A DNA stretch of 64,000 nucleotides, taken from assembly GCA_021848465.1 (NCBI GenBank), contig JAJZUP010000006.1:1-64000 (forward strand). The letters run 5' to 3'. Numbering within the stretch: position 1 is the first letter of the stretch; every line of letters begins with the position of its first letter. This document shows positions 36,793 through 44,914 of the stretch, in pieces. Below the pieces are notes generated by a model. It saw nothing but the letters and a program-made list of their open reading frames with translations. It was not told the origin of the DNA and did not search any database. The DNA comes from Pseudomonadota bacterium. GTDB taxonomy: Bacteria; Pseudomonadota; Gammaproteobacteria; Burkholderiales; Gallionellaceae. The position numbers and the translations under genes are program-made.

Positions 36793-36872
36793 ACCCTCCG
36801 CATGCCGTCAAACTGCCCATATGCTAGCGCATCCAGCCGGCTCTGTCCTACGTTTTGGAATACCCACAATGC

Positions 36873-38066
36873 TCAGGCGGCAAACCATCTGGCCTGATTT
36901 ATTCCCCATTGCTCAAAGGATTCATGCGACCGGACCTTGTCGTCGCATTCGGCAAGGTCGACCAATTCGGGTTTGATTTCGGCCATTTTCTTGCAGTCGT
37001 AAATCAGCTGCACCACTGGCTGCAACAGCCGGTCCGGAGACACTTCGCGAACGATGCCCAACTTGTCGCTTTCCATGCGCACCAGTGAACCTGCCGGATA
37101 AATCCCAATCCCCTTGATAAAGGCCTGTACCAATGTGGGGTTGAAATGGGTATTTCCCCACTCGAACAGCTTGCGCAACGCCTCGGTCGGCGGCATCCCT
37201 TTGTGGTAGACGCGAATTGATGTAATGGCATCGTAAACGTCCACAATGGCTGTGGCCTGCCCATGCAGGCTGATCTGTTCGCCGGTGAGCTTGAGCGGAT
37301 AGCCGGAGCCGTCATAACGCTCGTGATGCTGGCTTGCTGCGTTATAGGCAATCTCGCTCAGTCCGGAAACATTTTTCAGCAACCCGGCCGTCCTGCTCGC
37401 GTGCGTTTTCATAACGCTGTATTCCTCCTCGTTCAGTCTGCCGGGTTTATTGAGGATGTAACCGGGAACCTGCGCCTTGCCGACATCGTGCAGGAACCCT
37501 CCCAGCGCCAGCTCCTTGATTTCCTCCCGCGGCAGGCCCAGCACCCTGCCGAACGCAACTGCCAGCGCAGCGACCGAAACGGAATGCTGGAACGTATATT
37601 CATCGCGGCTTTTCATCTGCGCCAGTGGCAACAAGGCTGAGGGAGCGCTGAACATGGAGTCCACAATCCCTTCCACCATCGGGTTGCACTGCTCCAGCTC
37701 GATCTGCTTTCCCAGGCGGATATCGCGCATCATGTCCTGCATCAATTTGCTGGCATTCGTATAGAGCTCACGCGCGCGCTCGAACTCGGCGTGCGGCGAA
37801 CGTTTGACGATCGCTTGGGAAACCAGGGTTGAAACTTCCGGCAGCGGCTCAACGGCCTGTGCCACTTCCGCGTTTTGATCGACATCCGCTCCTTGCGCAG
37901 GATCAATGGCAAGCTCGGAAATACCGGATGCGCGGATTGCCTCCAGTGTGCCGACATCCCCGACCATGAAGCACTGCCAATCAAATGGATGCGCCGCCCA
38001 GTATTTATCCAGGTCATACACATACATCCCGACCCTGAGTTGGTCGAGCGCTATTTTTTTTATCAT
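36873..38066 (-). CDS. HD-GYP c-di-GMP phosphodiesterase
   Basis: A 397-residue protein with an N-terminal DUF3391-type domain (LRVGMYVYDLDKYW) and an HD-GYP domain. The catalytic set is intact: HDVGK, VPGYILNKPGRL, and HHERYDGSGYP. Such enzymes degrade c-di-GMP. It lies just upstream of the CheA-like kinase gene on the same strand (80-base gap) and near the PilZ brake gene, forming a c-di-GMP/motility patch. A 14-base palindrome lies about 100 bases ahead of its start. Confidence 0.92.
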   Translation of the reverse strand: MIKKIALDQLRVGMYVYDLDKYWAAHPFDWQCFMVGDVGTLEAIRASGISELAIDPAQGADVDQNAEVAQAVEPLPEVSTLVSQAIVKRSPHAEFERARELYTNASKLMQDMMRDIRLGKQIELEQCNPMVEGIVDSMFSAPSALLPLAQMKSRDEYTFQHSVSVAALAVAFGRVLGLPREEIKELALGGFLHDVGKAQVPGYILNKPGRLNEEEYSVMKTHASRTAGLLKNVSGLSEIAYNAASQHHERYDGSGYPLKLTGEQISLHGQATAIVDVYDAITSIRVYHKGMPPTEALRKLFEWGNTHFNPTLVQAFIKGIGIYPAGSLVRMESDKLGIVREVSPDRLLQPVVQLIYDCKKMAEIKPELVDLAECDDKVRSHESFEQWGINQARWFAA

Positions 38067-38165
38067 TGCCTAATCTCCCTGTCGCCGTTTCCCCGATGCT
38101 TTGGTGCACCGCCGGCCGCGCGCGCGAGATTATGCAAATTGCGTACATTTTTTGAAATATCCCGA

Positions 38166-38199
38166 AAGTACTAGTACTTAGCCAAAAATCAGCTAGTAC
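38166..38199. promoter_or_regulatory. Perfect 14-bp palindrome plus half-site (possible operator)
   Basis: AAGTACTAGTACTT (38166-38179) is a perfect palindrome, and CTAGTAC recurs at 38193-38199. The pair lies in the 196-base region ahead of the HD-GYP gene, about 100 bases from its start, in an AT-rich patch. It looks like a dimeric regulator site; the regulator is unknown. Confidence 0.4.
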
Positions 38200-38262
38200 C
38201 TGACAAGTAAAACTTTCAAGAAAGCGTCAAGACAACCGCGAGCTCGCCTCCGGTTCAGATGA

Positions 38263-39723
38263 CTAGCGTCGCCAGAAGCGAGGGGTAAACAGAATCAGGA
38301 AGGTGAAAATTTCCAAGCGGCCAACCAGCATGGCCAAGGTACAAACCCAAGTCTGGAAATCGGTCAGGCCGGAATAATTGCCTGCCGGACCAACCGCCCC
38401 CAGTCCCGGCCCGGCGTTGTTGATGCATGCAATGATGGCTGTGAAGGCGGAAATGAAATCGAGCCCGCTGATCAGCAGCACGAAAGTCAGTGTCGCGACC
38501 GTCATGAAATACAGGAAGATAAAACCCAATACCGCAAACACGATGTTGTTCGGCACCACGCTGCCACCTATTTTCATCGGGTTGACCGCCGCCGGATGCA
38601 ACAGCTTGATGAATTCCCGCCCCGCCTGTTTGAACAGGATCAGCGTGCGCACCATCTTGATACCGCCGCCGGTCGAGCCTGAGCTTGCCGACACACAACT
38701 GAGGAACAGCATCCACATCGGGGCGAAGATCGGCCACTGGTTGAAATCGACACTGGCAAAACCGCAGTCAGTCGCCATCGAGACCAGGTTGAAGCTGGCA
38801 TGCCGCAAGGCGGTCAGGAAGTCCGGATACACCCCTTTCCACCACAGGAAAAACCCGATGCCGAAACAACTGGCGATGATCACCCCCAAGGTTGCCAGCC
38901 CCTCCTTGTCCAGCCAGTACACGCGCAAAGTACGGCCGCGCACCGCCAGAAAGTGGGTGGCAAAATTCATCGCCGCCAGCAGCATGAACACGATCAGGAT
39001 GAATTCGATCAGTGGCGAATTGAAATACCCGACGCTGGCATCATGCGTCGAGAAGCCGCCCAACCCCATCGTTGCAAAGGCATGGCAGACCGCATCCAGC
39101 CAGTTCATGCCCGCCAGCTTCAGCAACAGGATGCAGACCACTGTAATCATGCAGTACACCAGCCACAAATTGCGCGCCGTTTCGGTGATGCGCGGCGTCA
39201 GTGCGCTGTCTTTCATCGGCCCCGGTGTTTCCGCCTTGAACAATTGCCGTCCGCCGATGCCCAGCAGCGGCAGGACGGCCACCGCCAGCACAATGATGCC
39301 CATGCCGCCCAGCCAATTCAGCTCATGGCGCCAAAGGTTGACAGGAGCGGCAAGGTTATCCAGACCCGACAGGATTGAAGCCCCGGTCGTCGTCAATCCG
39401 GACATGGTTTCAAAATAGGCATCGGTGAACGACAGCCCATCTATCGTCAGCAGCAACGGCAACGTGGCAAAGGCGGGCATCGTAGTCCACATCCCGACCA
39501 CCAGCAGATAGCCGTCACGAATAGACAATTCTCCCTTGTGCCGCCGGGTCAGCAACCACATTAGCACCCCCGCCGCCATGGTCCACACCATTGCCAGCAG
39601 GAAATCCCACATCTCGGAAGCGTCGTGATAAATCCATGCCGTTGCGACCGGCAGGATGTAGGCAAAGCTGAAGACCACCAGCAGCATGCCAAGCGCGCGA
39701 ATGACGGAAAAGGCGCGTTCCAT
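38263..39723 (-). CDS. trkH: TrkH potassium uptake channel subunit
   Basis: A 486-residue membrane protein with the four-fold repeat of pore helices and filter loops typical of Trk/Ktr channels (for example TTGAS.LSGLDNL, ATMGLGGFSTHDAS, SSGSTGGGIKMVR, NNAGPGLGAVGP). It carries K+ with its cytoplasmic gating partner TrkA. Its ATG abuts the trkA stop with no gap, so the subunits are translated together. Confidence 0.94.
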   Translation of the reverse strand: MERAFSVIRALGMLLVVFSFAYILPVATAWIYHDASEMWDFLLAMVWTMAAGVLMWLLTRRHKGELSIRDGYLLVVGMWTTMPAFATLPLLLTIDGLSFTDAYFETMSGLTTTGASILSGLDNLAAPVNLWRHELNWLGGMGIIVLAVAVLPLLGIGGRQLFKAETPGPMKDSALTPRITETARNLWLVYCMITVVCILLLKLAGMNWLDAVCHAFATMGLGGFSTHDASVGYFNSPLIEFILIVFMLLAAMNFATHFLAVRGRTLRVYWLDKEGLATLGVIIASCFGIGFFLWWKGVYPDFLTALRHASFNLVSMATDCGFASVDFNQWPIFAPMWMLFLSCVSASSGSTGGGIKMVRTLILFKQAGREFIKLLHPAAVNPMKIGGSVVPNNIVFAVLGFIFLYFMTVATLTFVLLISGLDFISAFTAIIACINNAGPGLGAVGPAGNYSGLTDFQTWVCTLAMLVGRLEIFTFLILFTPRFWRR

Positions 39724-41097
39724 TCAGAAGAACCCGATGTCCACCTGGAACAGTTTCTCAACCTTGCGGATCATCTGCTTGTTGATCACGAACACGATCA
39801 CATGATCCTCCGGCTCGATCAGGCGATCATGGTGCCCCATGATGACTTCGCCATTGCGCAGGATGGCGCCGATCGTCGCGCCTTTGGGCAGGTCGATTTC
39901 GTCAATGCGCCGCCCCACTACGCGCGACGAGCGATGATCGCCGTGGGCGATCAGCTCGAGCACTTCCGCCGCACCGCGCCGCAAGGAATGCACGGCCGCG
40001 ACATCTCCGCGCCGCACATAGGCCAGCAACGAGCCAATCGTCACGTGCGCCGGCGACAGCGCAATGTCGATCTTGCCGCCCTGCACCAGCCCGACGTAGG
40101 CGCTGCGGTTAATCAGCGCAATCACCTTGCGCGCGCCGGAGCGCTTGGCCAACAAGGCCGACATGATGTTGTTCTCATCGTCGTTGGTCAGTGCGCAAAA
40201 TACATCGACTTCACCGACATGCTCGGACTCGAGCAGGTTCTCATCCGTGCCATCGCCTTGCAGCACCAGCCCACTGCGCAAATCCTCGGCCAGCGTCTCG
40301 CAGGCTTTCTTGCTGTACTCGATGATCTTGACCTGAAAGTCATCCTCCAGCGCCAGGGCGAGACGCCGCCCGATATTGCCGCCCCCCACGATCATCACGC
40401 GCCGGGCCGGCTTGTCCATGCGCCGCAACTCTTTCAGGACATGGCGGATATTTTCGGTCGCGGCGATGAAGAATACCTCGTCGCCATCCTCGATCACCGT
40501 ATTACCCTCCGGGATGATGGGCCGGTCATGACGGAAAATCGCGGCCACCCGCGTGTCGATGTGCGGCATATTGGCACGCAAGTATTTCAGCTCGCGCCCC
40601 ACCAGCGGGCCGCCCTCGAATGCGCGCACCCCGACCAGCGACACCTTGCCGTCGGCAAATTCCAGCACCTGCAATGCCTCGGGAAACTCAACCAGTTTGC
40701 TGATGTAGTCGGTCAGTATCTGCTCCGGGCAAATCGAAAAATCGACGCAGAAATTGTCGCGGGAAAATATTTCCGGGTTGTCCAGATAATCGGATGAGCG
40801 GATACGCGCAATCCGCGTCGGCGTATTGAACAGGCTGGCGGCCAGCTTGCATGCCACCATGTTGACCTCATCGCTCTGCGTCACCGCCAGCAACATGTCG
40901 GCATCGGCGATCCCAGCCTGGCGCAGCACGCTGGGATGGGACGCGTTGCCCACCAGCGTGCGCAAATCCAGGCGATTCTGCAGCGCGGCCAGTTTCGCGG
41001 CATCCGTATCCACGACGGTAATATCGTTTGCCTCGCTGACCAGGCTTTCCGCCACCGTCGAACCGACCTGCCCTGCCCCCAAGATCAGTATCTTCAC
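39724..41097 (-). CDS. trkA: TrkA cytoplasmic NAD-binding subunit of K+ uptake
   Basis: 457 residues from the GTG at 41097, which has AAGGGGA upstream; a frame open to 41178 lacks homology. There are two RCK_N Rossmann domains (ILGAGQVGSTVAESL and VGGGNIGRRLALALE), each followed by an RCK_C ligand domain. It forms the ring that gates TrkH. It ends exactly where trkH begins and follows the inositol-phosphatase gene by 19 bases. Confidence 0.94.
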   Translation of the reverse strand: MKILILGAGQVGSTVAESLVSEANDITVVDTDAAKLAALQNRLDLRTLVGNASHPSVLRQAGIADADMLLAVTQSDEVNMVACKLAASLFNTPTRIARIRSSDYLDNPEIFSRDNFCVDFSICPEQILTDYISKLVEFPEALQVLEFADGKVSLVGVRAFEGGPLVGRELKYLRANMPHIDTRVAAIFRHDRPIIPEGNTVIEDGDEVFFIAATENIRHVLKELRRMDKPARRVMIVGGGNIGRRLALALEDDFQVKIIEYSKKACETLAEDLRSGLVLQGDGTDENLLESEHVGEVDVFCALTNDDENNIMSALLAKRSGARKVIALINRSAYVGLVQGGKIDIALSPAHVTIGSLLAYVRRGDVAAVHSLRRGAAEVLELIAHGDHRSSRVVGRRIDEIDLPKGATIGAILRNGEVIMGHHDRLIEPEDHVIVFVINKQMIRKVEKLFQVDIGFF

Positions 41098-41116
41098 ATC
41101 GTCCCCTTGCGAATGC

Positions 41117-41926
41117 CTATTGCTCGGCCCGCAGCCAGTTTTTCCATTGCAGGAACAAATCCGGATCCAGTGCTGCAATCACCGAACGATGCCAGATGTC
41201 CGCCGTATTGAAATCATCGTGCTCCAGGCTGCAAGCACTCCCGCCCGCCTCCTGCAACACCAGCGACCCCGCTGCATAATCCCAGAATTTCTGCCCGCCG
41301 TGCAGGTACACATCGTAGCGGCCTGCAGCGGTATAACACCAGTCCAGCGTGCTTGCGCCGAAATTGCGCTGAGATGAATACGGCGGGCGAGTGACCAGCT
41401 TGCTTGCCAGTTCCTTGCCCAGGCGCTTCATATCCACCATCGCCAGCGCATCCGCCAATTGTTTGCTCGGCTGACGCGCAAGCAGCTTGGTCCCGTTCAG
41501 GAATGCGCCGCGCCCGGCTTCCGCCGCAAAAGTTTCTTTCGCCACCGGGTCATACACCACGCCGAGCACGCTGCGTCCCTCGCGGATCAGCGCCACGGAC
41601 ACCCCGAAGTACGGCAAGCCGTGCACAAAATTCGTCGTGCCATCCAGCGGGTCGATGCACCACACCCCCTGGGCACCATCCGCCCAGTGCGCCACCTGCT
41701 CCTGCTCGGACATTTCCTCGCCCACCACCGGCACATTCTGGATCGCCTGCAGCTTGCGCGTCAGCGCCTCCTGGGCTGCCAGGTCGGCATCCGTGCACAG
41801 GCTGCCGTCATCCTTGTGCTTGAGCGCCACCTTCATGTAGCGCGGCATGATTTCTTCCGCGGCAACCAGTTTTACTGCGGCGATCACCGCCTTCAACATT
41901 GCGCTCTGGCCACTGCCCCGCGTCAT
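41117..41926 (-). CDS. Inositol-monophosphatase-family phosphatase
   Basis: A 269-residue enzyme with the metal-binding motifs GEEMSE, WCIDPLDGTTNFVHGLP and WDYAAGSLVLQEAGG. It resembles SuhB/CysQ-type phosphatases. The ATG at 41926 overlaps the stop of the upstream thioredoxin-like gene (ATGA), which supports this start over a GTG at 41941. The exact substrate (inositol phosphate, adenosine 3',5'-bisphosphate) is not settled by sequence. Confidence 0.85.
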   Translation of the reverse strand: MTRGSGQSAMLKAVIAAVKLVAAEEIMPRYMKVALKHKDDGSLCTDADLAAQEALTRKLQAIQNVPVVGEEMSEQEQVAHWADGAQGVWCIDPLDGTTNFVHGLPYFGVSVALIREGRSVLGVVYDPVAKETFAAEAGRGAFLNGTKLLARQPSKQLADALAMVDMKRLGKELASKLVTRPPYSSQRNFGASTLDWCYTAAGRYDVYLHGGQKFWDYAAGSLVLQEAGGSACSLEHDDFNTADIWHRSVIAALDPDLFLQWKNWLRAEQ

Positions 41927-42480
41927 GCTTGCTCTTTCCACTTGATCGAGCAGCCCATGCTGGCGATCTGCTCACGCGGCCCTTGCCCGGTACGGGCCAC
42001 CTGCACCATCGCGTCAAACAGGTCGCGCTGCGCATCCGGCACCGCCTCCTTGCGCGAAGCATCCAGCCGCCCGCGGTACTGCAATTCAAGATTCGCGTTG
42101 AACCCGAAGAAATCGGGCGTACATACCGCGCCATAATCCTTTGCCACCTGCTGCGTCTCATCCCACACATAGGGGAACGGATAGGCAAACTCCTGCGCCA
42201 CCCGCTTCATATTCTCGAAAGAATCTTCGGCGTATTCGGCGGGATCATTGGACATGATGGCAATACTGTTGATCCCGTGCTGCTGCAATTCGCGCACATC
42301 GCGGATGATGCGATCGCGGATCGATTTCACATAGGGACAATGGTTGCAGATGAACATCACCAGCAAGCCGTTCGGACCGCATGCGCTCTCCAGCGTATGC
42401 CGCTTGCCGTCCACTCCCGGCAAATCGAAGGGGCGGGCTTTCCAACCAAATTCGCACAACGGCGGTTGCAAACTCACCAT
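41923..42480 (-). CDS. Thioredoxin-like/AhpC-TSA family redox protein
   Basis: A 185-residue cytoplasmic-looking redoxin. The active-site stretch FICNHCPYVKSI has a CxxC (Cys-Asn-His-Cys), and the rest (GINSIAIMSNDPAEYAEDS, DETQQVAKDYGAVCTPDFF) fits the redoxin fold with a cis-Pro region. The ATG at 42480 is preceded by AGGAGTG. It heads an operon with the inositol-type phosphatase, trkA and trkH. No signal peptide is present. Confidence 0.82.
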   Translation of the reverse strand: MVSLQPPLCEFGWKARPFDLPGVDGKRHTLESACGPNGLLVMFICNHCPYVKSIRDRIIRDVRELQQHGINSIAIMSNDPAEYAEDSFENMKRVAQEFAYPFPYVWDETQQVAKDYGAVCTPDFFGFNANLELQYRGRLDASRKEAVPDAQRDLFDAMVQVARTGQGPREQIASMGCSIKWKEQA

Positions 42481-42554
42481 CGAAACACTCCTGAACACAA
42501 ATCACTCACAAGCCGTTATATTATCACGCCTGCATATCCACCCAGAATCCAGCC

Positions 42555-43292
42555 ATGTCTGCCCCACGTTTCTATTGCCCGCCCCCGCTCCCTTCCGGCA
42601 AGAGTTTTGAGCTGCCGGCCTCCGCCGCGCACCACGCCAGCCGCGTGCTGCGGTTACGCACCGGCGACCCGGTGCAAGTCTTTGACGGAACGGGGAACGC
42701 GCTGGACGCCACCATCAACGAAATCGGGGCAAAACGGGTTGTCCTCGGCAATCTGCAAACTTGCTGGGCCCAGCCGGAAACCGGCTTGCGCATCGTCCTG
42801 GCCCAGGCCTTGTGCAGCAGCGAAAAAATGGACTGGATCGTACAAAAAGCCACCGAGCTGGGCGTCAGCGAGATTGTCCCGGTACAAAGCCAGCGCAGCG
42901 TCGCCAAGCTCACCGGCAGTCGCGCTGACAAACGCGCCGAACATTGGCGCAGCGTCGCGATCTCTGCTTGCGAGCAATGCGGCCGCAACGACCTTCCGGA
43001 AATACACCCGCCGCAGCCGCTCGATGCCTGGCTGGCGGCCATGCGCACCAGCAAACTGGGAAAATTCATCCTGCTGCCGGGCGGCGCCGCACAATTGCAC
43101 AGCCATAAAAAACCGGAAGCCGGCGTCGCGTTGCTGATCGGCCCGGAAGGTGGCTTCACCCCGGACGAATCGAATGTCGCCCAGCAAATGGGCTTTGCCC
43201 CCATCCTGCTGGGACCGCGCATCTTGCGCACGGAAACGGCCGCCATCGCCGGTATCAGCGCGCTGCAAACCCTGTGGGGCGATTTCCGTTAA
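42555..43292 (+). CDS. rsmE: 16S rRNA m3U1498 methyltransferase RsmE
   Basis: A 245-residue SPOUT-class enzyme. It has the PUA-like N-terminus (HHASRVLRLRTGDPVQVFDG), the core QKATELGVSEIVPVQSQRS, and the knot motifs LIGPEGGFTPDE and LGPRILRTETA. It methylates U1498 of 16S rRNA. The gene stands alone, divergent from the redoxin operon. Confidence 0.94.
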   Translation: MSAPRFYCPPPLPSGKSFELPASAAHHASRVLRLRTGDPVQVFDGTGNALDATINEIGAKRVVLGNLQTCWAQPETGLRIVLAQALCSSEKMDWIVQKATELGVSEIVPVQSQRSVAKLTGSRADKRAEHWRSVAISACEQCGRNDLPEIHPPQPLDAWLAAMRTSKLGKFILLPGGAAQLHSHKKPEAGVALLIGPEGGFTPDESNVAQQMGFAPILLGPRILRTETAAIAGISALQTLWGDFR

Positions 43293-43436
43293 TCTTCGCA
43301 AAGCGGCTCCTGCCTTAAAGGCTGGCGGTGTGCGTAGTGCTCATTCGCGAATCCCCGTAAAGGGGACGCCGGAGGGTTCCCGCTGCTGCGCAGCGACCCT
43401 TCCGCAGTGCATTCGCTCCTACAGGGAAGCGTTTTT

Positions 43437-43497
43437 GTGGGAGCGGTTTCAACCGCGAAGGGTTTTAGTGCGCTTTCGCGGCTAAAGCCGCTCCCAC
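43437..43497. repeat. Inverted pair of REP-like elements
   Basis: GTGGGAGCGGTTTCAACCGC (43437-43456) and its near reverse complement (43475-43497, ending CCGCTCCCAC) form a BIME-like pair after rsmE. The GTGGGAGCGG...CCGCGAA type is a common bacterial REP family. The stretch from 43293 to 43436 before it holds another related palindromic patch but no gene. Confidence 0.7.
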
Positions 43498-43506
43498 GAC
43501 GCTGTC

Positions 43507-43962
43507 CTACTCGCGATTGCAGGCAATCCTCCACATGGCTGCCATGCCGGTATCCAACTGGACATCTTCCCAGGCATACGTCTCCGACTGCGTAAACAAC
43601 GGCTCGCCCTGCCCCATATGTCCGTCATACAGGGCGGTGTATAACAGGCGCACGCGACCGATGTTGCAATCATATTCTTCCAGGGTCTTCTTCGAGGTAT
43701 AGACAAATTCGCCATTGATCTGGCTGATCTTGTAATCGGTCATGCGCCACATCCGGGTGCGCTGACGGCCGGATTTACGCACGGTGCCGGTATTGGCGTA
43801 ATACACAATCTGCGCGCTGCGGTACGCCTCCACCCAGTTGTCCCGGTCAGAGGGCGCTTCGCGCACCCCGCTGCTACCGAGCCGGACGCCGGAATCCGTG
43901 GGCTGGATGTTGAACAGTGCCGCCACCACCAATGCCGCCACCAACAGTGTTTCAATAAACAT
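43507..43962 (-). CDS. Surface-adhesin protein E-like envelope protein
   Basis: A 151-residue protein. It has a short hydrophobic N-terminus (FIETLLVAALVVAALFNI) and a mature region resembling the surface-adhesin E family: VYYANTGTVRKSG, MWRMTDYK, YDCNIGRVRLLYTALYDG, then WEDV and a terminal Cys (MWRIACN), which could pair with the earlier Cys. GAGGCGAG lies ahead of the ATG at 43962. It is probably exported; function is unknown. Confidence 0.62.
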   Translation of the reverse strand: MFIETLLVAALVVAALFNIQPTDSGVRLGSSGVREAPSDRDNWVEAYRSAQIVYYANTGTVRKSGRQRTRMWRMTDYKISQINGEFVYTSKKTLEEYDCNIGRVRLLYTALYDGHMGQGEPLFTQSETYAWEDVQLDTGMAAMWRIACNRE

Positions 43963-44091
43963 GCTCGCCTCGCTGGGATGCATCACCCCGGAAATTGCCG
44001 CCGCTGATTGTATCTGCCCGCCCGCCCCAGTATGATGCGGCCCGATACACAATACCCGCGTTCAACCAGTCACCCTATCCCGGAGCTTTTC

Positions 44092-44691
44092 ATGAAACCG
44101 CTCAGTTCCTGCGCCGCCTTGCTGCTGATTGTCAGCCTGCAGGCCCATGCTGACTCCTTCGATGTCAACATGAACAACACCTCCGCACAATTCAAGGCAG
44201 GCATCTCGGCAAGCGGCCTGGGCGATGGCAATGCGGAAATCCAGGGGCGCCTGCTCTACAACGACAGTGGGGACCAGCTTATTGACGTCGGCCCGGTGGT
44301 ACAGGGACCAGGTGGTGGAGGCGGCGGTGGAGAGGATGGGGGTGGCGCAGCAGGCAAGATTGCAGGTGGGGGCCTGCGCTTCCTGGTCGCCAATTCGCAC
44401 CAGCCCGGCACCACCTACACACTGATGTGCCTGTGCCTGGGAGCTGAATTCGGTTTCGCCCTGCCCACCTCGGTACCGCTGGCCGTCATCGCCGACTATG
44501 CTGCCGCCCCGAAAATACTCGCGTTTGCCGATGCCGAGCGCTACAACCAGTATGGTATCCGCCTGGAATTCGGCGCCTCACAGAATGCCAAGATTTATTT
44601 TGGCTATCGCGAAGTCGGCTTCGGCGTCAAAAACTTCGGCAGCATCATCCTCGACAAAGGATCGCATGTCGGCCTGGCGGTAGCATTCTGA
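44092..44691 (+). CDS. YfaZ-like outer-membrane protein with Gly-rich insert
   Basis: A 199-residue protein with a signal peptide (LLLIVSLQAHA) and amphipathic strands ending in GLAVAF, fitting the small YfaZ-type barrel family. Residues ~72-95 are very Gly-rich (a run of seven Gly, then EDGGGAAG), likely a surface loop expanded by repeat slippage. GGAG precedes the ATG at 44092. Function unknown. Confidence 0.65.
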   Translation: MKPLSSCAALLLIVSLQAHADSFDVNMNNTSAQFKAGISASGLGDGNAEIQGRLLYNDSGDQLIDVGPVVQGPGGGGGGGEDGGGAAGKIAGGGLRFLVANSHQPGTTYTLMCLCLGAEFGFALPTSVPLAVIADYAAAPKILAFADAERYNQYGIRLEFGASQNAKIYFGYREVGFGVKNFGSIILDKGSHVGLAVAF

Positions 44692-44712
44692 CCCCAGCGC
44701 AGCAATACCGGC

Positions 44713-44826
44713 TTAATCGCTGAATAACGCCGCCACCATGTTATTGCTTATGCGCTCATCAAGCGCATAAGCCGGATTCAACAACACCGCAGCAGCCAGG
44801 CAAGCAACCAGAACGATCTTTTCCAT
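44713..44826 (-). CDS. 37-residue exported or membrane peptide
   Basis: A short frame with a good GGGGGAAA ribosome site. The product is mostly a signal-like hydrophobic stretch (IVLVACLAAAVLLNPAYA) followed by about 16 polar residues. It lies just downstream of cusA on the same strand and starts with MEK, as does CusC. It may be a tiny operon-associated peptide or a vestige. I recognise no family. Confidence 0.4.
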   Translation of the reverse strand: MEKIVLVACLAAAVLLNPAYALDERISNNMVAALFSD

Positions 44827-44914
44827 GATGTTTCCCCCTTGTAACAACCAACATGGGGCAAGTCTAGCGCCACATCCCGCTTGGCAAGACCGCAAACAAC
44901 CGTCGTTTTCCGGG

